Of a DNA stretch of 18,456 nt, positions 1 to 7,341 are shown piece by piece; the stretch's first letter is position 1; the number at the start of each line of letters is the position of its first letter. The notes beneath the pieces are model-generated. The model was not told the origin of the DNA and made no database searches. It saw only the letters and a list, made by a program, of their open reading frames with translations. The stretch lies in assembly GCA_029858545.1 (NCBI GenBank), contig JAOUFA010000024.1, positions 1 to 18,456 on the forward strand, read 5' to 3'. Source of the DNA: Betaproteobacteria bacterium (GTDB lineage Bacteria > Pseudomonadota > Gammaproteobacteria > Burkholderiales > SG8-39). A program made the translations under genes and the position numbers.

Positions 1-2
1 AG

Positions 3-2786
3 CTGAACGGCCGCAGCGTCGTCGGCCGGACCGATGAGACCCTCATCGAGTGCGCGAAGCGCCACGGCGTCGAGATTCCGCACCTTTGCCACAAGGAAGG
101 GATGCGCCCGGACGGCAACTGCCGCGCCTGCGTGGTCGAAGTGAAGGGCGAGCGCACGCTCGCGCCCTCCTGCTGCCGTACGCCGACCGCGGGAATGGAA
201 GTTTCTAGCGAGAGCGAGCGCGCGCGTGCTTCGCAGAGGATGGTGCTGGAACTGCTGCTCTCCGACATGCCGGAGAAACAGTACCGCGCCGATTCCGAGC
301 TCGATGTCTGGGCGAAAAAACTGGGCGTCGGCCGGTCGCGCTTCGCTGGCGCGGCGATGCGCCGCGCGCAGCCGGCGGCGGATCTTTCGCATCCGGCGAT
401 CGCGGTCAATCTCGATGCCTGCATCCAGTGCACGCGCTGCCTGCGCGCCTGCCGAGAGGAACAGGTGAACGATGTGATCGGACTCGCGTTCCGCGCTTCG
501 GAGGCGAGAATCGTGTTCGACATCGGCGATGCGCTGGGCGATTCGACCTGTGTCGCCTGCGGTGAGTGCGTGCAGGCCTGCCCGACCGGCGCGTTGATGC
601 CCGCGCGCGAGGCGGGGTTGGGTCCGATCGATCGCGAGGTCGATTCGGTCTGTCCGTTCTGCGGCGTGGGTTGTCAACTCACCTATCACGTGAAGGATGA
701 CCGCATTCGCTTCGTTACCGGACGCGCGGGCCCGTCGAACGAGGAACGGCTGTGTGTGAAGGGGCGCTATGGCTTCGATTATGTGGCGCATCCGCAACGT
801 CTCACGCGTCCGCTGATCCGCAAGCCGGGAGCGAAGAAATCGGCCGAACTGAATTTCGATCCGGCGAACTGGTCGGAAGTGTTCCGCGAAGCGAGCTGGG
901 ACGAAGCGATCGAACTCGCCGCGCGCGGCCTGCGTGAGATTCGCGACGCGGGGGGGCCGCGCAACGGGCGCTACGCGCTCGCCGGTTTCGGTTCGGCGAA
1001 GGGCAGCAACGAGGAAGCCTATCTGTTCCAGAAACTGGTCCGCACCGGCTTCGGAACCAACAACGTCGATCACTGCACGCGCCTGTGCCACGCCTCGTCG
1101 GTCGCCGCGCTGCTCGAGGGGGTGGGCTCCGCGGCGGTGTCGAACCAGGTCAACGACGTGCTGCGCGCCGACGTGGTGTTCGTGATCGGCGCCAACCCGT
1201 CCTCCAACCACCCGGTTGCGGCGACCTGGATCAAGAACGCGGTCAAGCGCGGCACCAAGCTGATCATCGCCGATCCGCGGCGCACCGATCTCGCGCGCCA
1301 CGCCACCCACGTGCTGCAGTTCAAGCCCGATACCGACGTCGCGCTGCTCAACGCGCTGATCCACGCGATCATCGACGAGGGACTGGTCAACGAGAGCTTC
1401 GTGCGCGACCGCACCAGCGGCTACGAGGCGCTGGCGGAGAATGCGAAGGGATTCTCGCCTGAAAAGATGGCGCCGATTTGCGGCATCCCGGCACAGACGA
1501 TCCGCGAGGTGGCGCGCTTGTACGCGACCTCGAAGGGGTCGATGATCCTCTGGGGAATGGGCATCTCGCAGCACGTGCACGGTACCGACAACGCGCGCTG
1601 CCTGATCGCGCTCGCGATGATGACCGGGCAGATCGGCCGCCCGGGCACCGGGCTCCATCCCCTGCGCGGCCAGAACAACGTGCAGGGCGCCTCCGACGCG
1701 GGGCTGATTCCGATGATGTTCCCCGACTACCAGCGGGTCGCCGATTCCGGGGCGAACCAGCGTTTCGAGGCACTGTGGGGAGCGAGCCTCGATACCAAGC
1801 CCGGCCTCACCGTGGTCGAGGTGCTGAACGCGGCCCATGACGGCGCGATCCGCGGCATGTACATCATGGGCGAGAATCCCGCGATGTCGGATCCCGACCT
1901 GCAGCACGCTCGCGCGGCGCTCGCAAATTTGCAGCACCTGGTGGTGCAGGATATCTTCATGACCGAAACCGCGTGGTTCGCCGACGTGCTGCTGCCGGCG
2001 ACCGCCTGGCCGGAGAAGAACGGTACGGTGACCAACACCGACCGCATGGTGCAGATGGGACGCAAGGCGATCCAGCCGCCGGGCGAGGCGCGCGAGGACC
2101 TGCGCATCATCCAGGACCTGGCGCGCGGCCTCGGACTCGACTGGAACTACAGCGGGCCGCGCGAGGTATGGGATGAAATGCGCCGCGGCATGGACTCGGT
2201 GCGCGGCATCACCTGGGAACGCCTGGAACGCGATTCGTCGGTCACCTATCCCTGCGAGAATGAAGGCGACGCAGGGCAGGCGGTGGTGTTCCAGACCCAT
2301 TTTCCGACTCCGACGGGACGAGGGCGCTTCGTTCCGGCGGATCTGATACCCGCCGCCGAGCGTCCCGATCGCAACTACCCGATGGTACTGATCACCGGGC
2401 GGCAGCTCGAACATTGGCATACCGGCGCGATGACGCGACGCTCCGGCGTGCTCGATGCAATCGAGCCCGAAGCGGTGGCGCTGATGCATCCGCTCGACCT
2501 CGCCGCGCTTGGCTCTAGCCCGGGCGAGGTCGTCACGGTCAGTTCACGGCGCGGCGCGATCTCGCTCTACGCGCGCGCTGACGAGGGCACGCCGCGCGGC
2601 GCGGTGTTCATCCCTTTCGCCTTTCAGGAAGCGGCCGCGAACCTGCTCACCAACTCGGCGCTAGACCCCTTCGGCAAGATTCCGGAGTTCAAGTACTGCG
2701 CAATCAAGGTGGTGAAGGGCGGCAGGCCGCCGGCGCATCCGGGCTATGGGAAGGGGGGCGTGCTCGCGGGGATCGGCGATTCCTGA
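3..2786 (+). CDS. fdhF: Formate dehydrogenase, molybdopterin-containing alpha subunit (5' partial)
   Basis: Catalytic subunit oxidising formate to CO2, with electrons passed through Fe-S clusters, probably to an NAD-reducing partner encoded upstream. The frame is open back to base 3, and the first visible codons already belong to a [2Fe-2S] ferredoxin fold (Cys codons near 87, 120, 126 and 171), so the true start lies before the window. Next come two ferredoxin-type [4Fe-4S] motifs (C-x2-C-x2-C-x3-C at about 420-452 and 549-581), then the MoCo-domain [4Fe-4S] motif (CPFCGVGC, 651-674) with its last Cys at about 753. The bis-MGD domain follows, with catalytic Cys in RLCH (TGC at 1086-1088, not selenocysteine) and the RGQNNVQGASD active-site segment. 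The His-Cys cluster motif usual in NuoG/FdsA-type subunits is absent: the LLLSD block is followed by MPEKQY. The molybdopterin-dinucleotide-binding C-terminal domain is complete. Family assignment is firm; the electron acceptor is inferred. Confidence 0.93.
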   Translation: MNGRSVVGRTDETLIECAKRHGVEIPHLCHKEGMRPDGNCRACVVEVKGERTLAPSCCRTPTAGMEVSSESERARASQRMVLELLLSDMPEKQYRADSELDVWAKKLGVGRSRFAGAAMRRAQPAADLSHPAIAVNLDACIQCTRCLRACREEQVNDVIGLAFRASEARIVFDIGDALGDSTCVACGECVQACPTGALMPAREAGLGPIDREVDSVCPFCGVGCQLTYHVKDDRIRFVTGRAGPSNEERLCVKGRYGFDYVAHPQRLTRPLIRKPGAKKSAELNFDPANWSEVFREASWDEAIELAARGLREIRDAGGPRNGRYALAGFGSAKGSNEEAYLFQKLVRTGFGTNNVDHCTRLCHASSVAALLEGVGSAAVSNQVNDVLRADVVFVIGANPSSNHPVAATWIKNAVKRGTKLIIADPRRTDLARHATHVLQFKPDTDVALLNALIHAIIDEGLVNESFVRDRTSGYEALAENAKGFSPEKMAPICGIPAQTIREVARLYATSKGSMILWGMGISQHVHGTDNARCLIALAMMTGQIGRPGTGLHPLRGQNNVQGASDAGLIPMMFPDYQRVADSGANQRFEALWGASLDTKPGLTVVEVLNAAHDGAIRGMYIMGENPAMSDPDLQHARAALANLQHLVVQDIFMTETAWFADVLLPATAWPEKNGTVTNTDRMVQMGRKAIQPPGEAREDLRIIQDLARGLGLDWNYSGPREVWDEMRRGMDSVRGITWERLERDSSVTYPCENEGDAGQAVVFQTHFPTPTGRGRFVPADLIPAAERPDRNYPMVLITGRQLEHWHTGAMTRRSGVLDAIEPEAVALMHPLDLAALGSSPGEVVTVSSRRGAISLYARADEGTPRGAVFIPFAFQEAAANLLTNSALDPFGKIPEFKYCAIKVVKGGRPPAHPGYGKGGVLAGIGDS

Positions 2787-2808
2787 CCGGTCTGTGGCGC
2801 CCGGGGCA

Positions 2809-2822
2809 TTGACCTTCGTCAA
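2809..2822. promoter_or_regulatory. FNR/Crp-type operator upstream of fhs
   Basis: Perfect 5-4-5 palindrome TTGAC-CTTC-GTCAA, matching the FNR/DNR-type half-site TTGAY. The flanking bases GGCCCT also match a second copy at 9614-9633, so 17 of 20 positions are identical between the two. The site is 22 bp past the formate dehydrogenase stop and 118 bp before the fhs ATG. Its centre (2815.5) would lie near -41.5 if transcription begins around 2857, the classic class II activator position. Confidence 0.6.
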
Positions 2823-2845
2823 GGCCCTGTTCGCGTATCTTCTTT

Positions 2846-2851
2846 CAGAAT
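2846..2851 (+). promoter_or_regulatory. Candidate -10 element for fhs
   Basis: CAGAAT (4 of 6 matches to TATAAT) begins exactly 37 bp after the start of the FNR-type palindrome. The oxc candidate -10 has the same offset. No good sigma70 -35 lies at normal spacing, as expected for an activator-dependent promoter. The predicted leader is about 84 nt. The hexamer is weak on its own; the shared geometry is the support. Confidence 0.35.
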
Positions 2852-2940
2852 GCGGCGACTGAATTCCGCCCATTCTTTCTTTGTTCGCAACCTCCCCCGA
2901 TCAGAACGATTCCACATTACTTACCGCGGAGAACACATCC

Positions 2941-4610
2941 ATGCCGTCCGATATCGATATCGCACAGGCTGCGACCATGCAGCGCATTTCCAAAGTGGCG
3001 CTGGACAAGCTGGGCATCGGCGAGGATCACCTCGAGCCCTATGGCCACTTCAAGGCGAAGATCTCGCTTGAATACCTGAACACGCTCAAGGGGAGGAAAG
3101 ACGGCAAGCTGATCCTGGTCACGGCGATCAGTCCGACTCCGGCGGGCGAGGGCAAGACCACCACCACCGTGGGACTCGGCGATGCGCTCAATCACATCGG
3201 CAAGAAGGCGCTGATCTGCCTGCGCGAGCCGTCGCTCGGGCCGGTGTTCGGCGTCAAGGGCGGCGCGGCCGGGGGAGGCTACGCGCAGGTGGTGCCGATG
3301 GAGGACATCAACCTGCACTTCACGGGGGATTTCTCCGCGATCGCGCTGGCGAACAATCTGCTTGCCGCGATGCTCGACAACCACATACATCATGGCAATG
3401 CGCTTGGCATCGACGTGCGCCGCATTCAGTGGAAGCGCGTGATGGACATGAACGACCGCGCGCTGCGCGACATCGTGGTGTCGCTCGGCGGCCCCGGCAA
3501 CGGTTATCCGCGCGAGGACGGCTTCGACATCGTCGTCGCCTCAGAGGTAATGGCGATCTTCTGTCTCGCGACCTCGCTCGAGGATCTGAAGAAGCGCCTG
3601 GGCAATATCGTCGTCGCCTATACCCGTGAGCAAAAGCCCGTCACGGCGCGCGACCTCAATGCCCACGGCGCGATGACCGTGCTGCTCAAGGACGCGCTGA
3701 AGCCGAACCTGGTGCAGACACTGGAGAACAATCCAGCCTTCATCCACGGCGGGCCGTTCGCGAATATCGCGCACGGCTGCAATTCGGTGATCGCCACGCA
3801 ATCGGCGCTGAAGATGGCCGACTACGTGGTGACCGAGGCCGGTTTCGGCGCGGACCTCGGCGCGGAGAAGTTTCTAGACATCAAGTGCCGCAAGTCGGGC
3901 CTGCGACCCAATGCAGCGGTGATCGTCGCCACGATGCGCGCGCTCAAGTACCACGGGGGCGTGGACGTGAAGGAGGTCGGCAAGGAGAATCTCGCCGCGC
4001 TGGAAAAGGGTTGGTGAACCTGGAGCGCCACGTAGACAACGTACGTAATGTATACGGTATTCCCTGCGTGGTCTCGATCAACCGGTTTACATTCGATACG
4101 CAGGCCGAGCACGATCTTCTACAATCCCGTATGAAGAAGCTGGGCGTTCCCGTCGTGCTCGCGACGCATTGGGGCGACGGCGGCAAGGGTGCTGCCGAGT
4201 TGGCGCGTAGCGTCGTTTCGCTGTGCGAGCAGGTCTCGAAACCGACCTTCGTCTACGAGGACGCCGATACGCTGTGGGAAAAGATCTCGAAGATCGCGAA
4301 AAAAGTATATCGTGCCTCGGACGTAACCGCCGACAGCAAGGTGCGCGCACAGATCAAGCGCCTGCAGGACGATGGCTATGGCCACTATCCGGTGTGCGTG
4401 GCGAAGACCCAATCCTCGTTTTCCACCGACGCGCAGTTGCGCGGCGCGCCGAGCGGGCACGTCGTGAACGTGCGCGAGGTTCGGCTCGCGGCGGGCGCCG
4501 AATTTGTCGTCATGATCTGCGGCGACATCATGACCATGCCGGGCCTGCCCAAGGTACCCTCGGCGGACAGGATCGATCTGGTCGACGGTAAGGTAGTAGG
4601 GCTGTTCTGA
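2941..4610 (+). CDS. fhs: Formate-tetrahydrofolate ligase, interrupted by a -1 frameshift
   Basis: ATP-dependent ligation of formate to THF, giving 10-formyl-THF for C1 assimilation and biosynthesis. The ATG at 2941 has GGAG nearby at 2929-2933 and gives the usual family N-terminus (LEPYG at residues 31-35). The P-loop TPAGEGKT is at residues 66-73. The first frame runs to a TGA at 4015-4017 after residue 358. Homologous sequence then continues without a gap in the -1 frame, from VNLERHVDNV to the stop at 4608-4610. Read through the shift, the product is about 556 aa, the normal length for the family. The break lies in AAAAGGGTT at about 4004-4012. It could be a homopolymer sequencing error, a real inactivating deletion, or less likely recoding. 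Both halves keep conserved sequence, so decay, if real, is recent. A TTG at 2881 is also in frame but lacks homology support. Confidence 0.88.
4004..4014 (+). other. Frameshift point in fhs, with slippery-type heptamer
   Basis: In the upstream frame the codons read GAA AAG GGT TGG TGA, and the stop follows almost at once. Slipping back one base at A_AAG_GGT gives AAA GGG TTG GTG AAC, which is exactly the expected K-G-L-V-N family sequence. The heptamer fits the X_XXY_YYZ pattern of -1 recoding sites. The same pattern would arise automatically from loss of one A or G from the homopolymer run, which is the simpler reading. Confidence 0.8.
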
Positions 4611-4621
4611 TTGGACGGAGG

Positions 4622-4650
4622 CGAGCCGGGCCGATCGTGCCCTCGGCTCG
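4622..4650 (+). terminator. Hairpin after fhs, possible terminator
   Basis: CGAGCCG (4622-4628) pairs with CGGCTCG (4644-4650), extended by two G-C pairs across a bulged T, starting 12 bp after the fhs stop. No U-tract follows, so intrinsic termination is unproven. It may be an RNA-end stabiliser or a Rho-assisted end. Confidence 0.3.
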
Positions 4651-4741
4651 ACTTGGCGAGGATACGCGGCGAAGTTTTGATCACGCTGCGAATGGTGGTT
4701 TATCACGGGAGCGCCGGGCGCGTTGCCATCGTCGCGACGCG

Positions 4742-4754
4742 TTGCGGTTAGAAT
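4742..4754 (+). promoter_or_regulatory. Candidate -10 region for the TerC-family gene
   Basis: TAGAAT at 4749-4754 (5 of 6 to TATAAT) lies 30 bp before the GTG start. The best -35-like hexamer, TTGCCA at 4723-4728, is 20 bp away, longer than ideal. This is a weak call based mainly on the -10. Confidence 0.25.
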
Positions 4755-4784
4755 CGGCGCAGGGTTGCGTTGGGGAGGCGTGAA

Positions 4785-5549
4785 GTGCTGGAGGAAATGC
4801 TGACGCAGGCGTTTTGGCTCGGCTTGCTGAAGATCATCGGCGTGAATATCGTGCTATCGGGCGACAACGCTGTGGTGATCGCGCTCGCGGCGCGGTCACT
4901 GCCCGCTCGGCAGCAGAAGCAGGCGATATTCTGGGGTTCGGCCGCGGCGATAGTGATGCGGATCATCCTCACCCTGTTCGCGGTGAAGCTGCTCGCAGTG
5001 CATTGGCTGAAATTGGTCGGCAGCGCGCTGCTATTCTGGATCGGTATCAAGCTGCTTGTTCCCGAGGAGGGCGAAAACGGCGTCGATGCGAGCGACAACC
5101 TGATGGCGGCGATCAAGACCATATTGATCGCCGATCTGGTGATGAGCCTGGACAACGTGATTGCGGTGGCCGCTGCGGCGGGCGGCAGCACCACGCTCTT
5201 GATCCTGGGCCTGGGGATCTCGATTCCGCTGGTCATCGTCGGCTCGACGCTGCTGCTTCACCTGATGGAGCGCTTCCCGGTGATCATCACGATCGGGGGC
5301 GCGCTGATCGGGTTCGTCGCGGGTGAGATGGTGGTCACCGACCCGGCGCTCTCCGGATGGCTGTCGGGGCTCGGTGTGCAGTTCACCGCCGATGGCAAGC
5401 CCTGGGTCGGAGGCGCCAGCCTCGCATTGGTCGCGGGTGTTCTCGGCGCGGGAGCCGTGGTGGCGAGTGGACTCCTGCTCGCGAGACGGCAGCAGGGAGC
5501 GGGTAGTCATGGCAGCAGCGCTGCGGGAAGCGGTACCGTGGATTCTTGA
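4785..5549 (+). CDS. TerC/YjbE-family integral membrane protein
   Basis: About 254-aa polytopic membrane protein of the TerC family, whose characterised members (Alx, MeeF/MeeY types) export Mn2+ or load metal onto secreted enzymes. Two repeats carry the family's acidic intramembrane motifs: SGDN (D27, N28) and SLDN (D123, N124). About seven hydrophobic segments are visible. The C-terminal tail is Gly/Ser-rich. GTG at 4785 is preferred because GGGGAGG (4772-4778) sits 6 bp upstream. A TTG at 4770 would place that ribosome site inside the gene, and the ATG at 4797 has its GGAGG only 2 bp away. The gene stands between the C1 genes and the transporter operon, with 174 bp before it and 88 bp after. 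No metal riboswitch was recognised upstream. Transport substrate is not determinable here; metal export is inferred from the family. Confidence 0.85.
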   Translation: MLEEMLTQAFWLGLLKIIGVNIVLSGDNAVVIALAARSLPARQQKQAIFWGSAAAIVMRIILTLFAVKLLAVHWLKLVGSALLFWIGIKLLVPEEGENGVDASDNLMAAIKTILIADLVMSLDNVIAVAAAAGGSTTLLILGLGISIPLVIVGSTLLLHLMERFPVIITIGGALIGFVAGEMVVTDPALSGWLSGLGVQFTADGKPWVGGASLALVAGVLGAGAVVASGLLLARRQQGAGSHGSSAAGSGTVDS

Positions 5550-5637
5550 TCGCGGTCATGGTGTGGGTACCGGATACCTGTGGACAATCGCAGGTGACGG
5601 TGGGGAGAAGTAGAAACCTTTGCAGGAGGAGGATCTC

Positions 5638-6669
5638 ATGGGAAATGCAGTCTTACGTTCGGTAAGTTCCAGGGTGGTTCGTGCGGTGGGTTTGGCATTG
5701 CTGGCATCGATGGCGGCGCCCGGTTTGTCACAGGCGTGGGAACCGACCAAGACCGTCGAATTCATCATTCCGGCCGGCACGGGCGGAGGCGCCGATCAGA
5801 TGGCGCGTGCGATCCAGGGCATCATCGCCAAGCACAACCTGATGAGTCAGTCGCTGGTGGTCATCAACCGGTCGGGGGGTGCCGGAGCGGAAGGCTTTCT
5901 GGACATGAAGGGGGCAAAGGGCAATCCGCATAAGATCATCATCACGCTGTCCAATCTTTTTACGACGCCGCTCGCCAACGCGCTTCCCTTCAATTGGCAC
6001 GACCTGACGCCGGTCAAGATGATGGCGCTCGACCAGTTCGTGCTGTGGGTCAATGCCGACACCCCATACCAGACATCGAAGGATTTCCTCGAAGCCGTGA
6101 AGAAGGCGGGTCCGAGCAAGTTCAAGATGGGCGGGACCGGTTCCAAGCAGGAAGACCAGATCATTACCGTCGCATTGGAGAAGGCGACGGGTACGAAGTT
6201 CATCTATATCCCGTTCAAGGGCGGCGGTGCCGTGGCGGTGCAACTGGTCGGCAAGCATATCGACTCGACGGTCAATAATCCGATCGAGGCGGTTGCCCAG
6301 TGGCGCGCCGGCAAACTGCGGCCACTATGCGTCTTCGACAGCGAGCGGATGCCGTACAAGGAGAAGGTGACCGCCACGATGTCCTGGGCGGACATTCCGA
6401 CCTGCAAGGAGCAGGGCCTCGACGTCGATTATGTGATGCTGCGCGGAATCTTCATGGCGGGGGGCGTGCAGCAGGAGCAGGTCGATTATTTCGCTGGCGT
6501 GCTCCGCAAGGTGCGCGAGACACCGGAGTGGAAGGCGCTCATGGAAAAAGGCGCGTTCAACGTCACTTCGATGGAAGGCAAGCAGTTCGCCGACTGGGTT
6601 GCACGCGAGGAAACGCGTCACGTCAAGCTGATGCGCGAGGCCGGTTTCATAGGCGATGCGAAGAAGTAA
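5638..6669 (+). CDS. tctC: Tripartite tricarboxylate transporter substrate-binding protein (TctC/Bug)
   Basis: Periplasmic receptor of about 343 aa that captures an organic acid and delivers it to the TctBA membrane complex. ATG at 5638 follows a strong AGGAGGAGG (5624-5632). The N-terminus is a signal peptide: Arg-containing n-region, hydrophobic core (GLALLASMAAPG) and probable cleavage after SQA, before WEPTKTVEF. The mature protein starts with the family's VEFIIPAGTGGGADQMAR segment, followed by GGTGSKQEDQ and the FKGGGAVAVQLVGKHID block typical of Bug receptors. It is first in a tctC-tctB-tctA operon, followed by an intercistronic hairpin. Ligand cannot be read from sequence; Bug proteins bind various carboxylates. 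Its place between formate and oxalate genes makes oxalate or a related small dicarboxylate worth testing. Confidence 0.93.
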   Translation: MGNAVLRSVSSRVVRAVGLALLASMAAPGLSQAWEPTKTVEFIIPAGTGGGADQMARAIQGIIAKHNLMSQSLVVINRSGGAGAEGFLDMKGAKGNPHKIIITLSNLFTTPLANALPFNWHDLTPVKMMALDQFVLWVNADTPYQTSKDFLEAVKKAGPSKFKMGGTGSKQEDQIITVALEKATGTKFIYIPFKGGGAVAVQLVGKHIDSTVNNPIEAVAQWRAGKLRPLCVFDSERMPYKEKVTATMSWADIPTCKEQGLDVDYVMLRGIFMAGGVQQEQVDYFAGVLRKVRETPEWKALMEKGAFNVTSMEGKQFADWVAREETRHVKLMREAGFIGDAKK

Positions 6670-6678
6670 TCGACGCCC

Positions 6679-6704
6679 GTTCCGGCGCCGCAATGCGCCG
6701 GAAC
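6679..6704 (+). promoter_or_regulatory. Intercistronic hairpin after tctC
   Basis: Perfect 10-bp inverted repeat, GTTCCGGCGC (6679-6688) and GCGCCGGAAC (6695-6704), with a 6-nt loop, 9 bp after the tctC stop. CCC/GGG pairs extend it across a bulge. No U-tract follows. Its position suits a 3'-end stabiliser or partial terminator that raises binding-protein mRNA over tctBA. The rest of 6670-6822 shows no gene. Confidence 0.55.
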
Positions 6705-6822
6705 CGGGGTAGTGTTGGAGGTCGGAGCTGCTCGCGATATCTTCGGCGAGAGGCACTGATGCGGCACAAGCAAGGAGTGCACCCCTTGCTTTGCGATTGC
6801 AGTTGGGGGAGGAGGCTACAAG

Positions 6823-7329
6823 GTGTCTGACGAACAGGAAGAACGCGCCGCGCCCCGCGTGAGATCGGCTGAACTGGTCGTCGCGGGATTGTTCATCTTT
6901 CTCGGCGCGGTGGTGATATACGACAGCCTGAGGCTGGGAGTCCAATGGGGAGATGACGGCCCGCAGTCCGGGTACTTTCCCTTCTATCTGGGCGTGCTGG
7001 TGTGTGCCTCCTCGGCGGTCAATTTTTTCCGCGGCATCCGTTTGCGGGGTCCCTACAATCCGGTGTTCGTCGAGACGGCGCAATTGCGCATGGTGCTCGC
7101 GGTGCTGGTGCCCTCTGCGATCTACGTTGCGCTGATAGAGTGGCTCGGCATCTATCTGTCCTCGGCGCTGTTCATTGCTTTTTTCATGCGCTGGCTCGGT
7201 AAGTACGCGTGGTGGAAGCTCGGCCTGGTGGCGGTTGGTGTGGCGGTGGCGTTTTTCGTGATTTTCGAGATGTGGTTCAAAGTCCCGCTTCCCAAGGGAC
7301 CGCTCGAAATACTGCTCGGACTGGACTGA
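6823..7329 (+). CDS. tctB: Tripartite tricarboxylate transporter small membrane subunit (TctB)
   Basis: 168-aa small inner-membrane subunit of the TTT family, pairing with TctA to move substrate driven by an ion gradient. The GTG start at 6823 is set by the very strong GGGGGAGGAGG at 6805-6815, 7 bp upstream. Four hydrophobic segments are visible: LVVAGLFIFLGAVVIY, FPFYLGVLVCASSAVNF, a pair of helices around AVLVPSAIYVAL and IYLSSALFIAFF, and LGLVAVGVAVAFFVIF near the end. The GYFPFYLG segment after the first helix is typical of TctB. tctA starts 12 bp after its stop, so the two are co-translated or nearly so. Confidence 0.9.
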   Translation: MSDEQEERAAPRVRSAELVVAGLFIFLGAVVIYDSLRLGVQWGDDGPQSGYFPFYLGVLVCASSAVNFFRGIRLRGPYNPVFVETAQLRMVLAVLVPSAIYVALIEWLGIYLSSALFIAFFMRWLGKYAWWKLGLVAVGVAVAFFVIFEMWFKVPLPKGPLEILLGLD

Positions 7330-7341
7330 GGCGGCACCGAC

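Noticed and set aside
2809..2837. TTGACC read as an ordinary sigma70 -35 for fhs
   Set aside because: No -10 lies at 16-18 bp spacing. The same hexamer at 9614 also lacks one, and the palindrome with conserved flanks fits an activator site better.
4004..4014. Confident programmed -1 frameshifting in fhs
   Set aside because: A one-base loss in an A/G homopolymer would create the same heptamer by itself, no clear stimulatory structure was identified, and fhs is not known to be recoded. It is kept as a question only.
4611..4784. Possible Mn2+ (yybP-ykoY) riboswitch upstream of the TerC-family gene
   Set aside because: None of the conserved internal-loop sequences of that riboswitch could be found; only a simple hairpin near 4622 is present.
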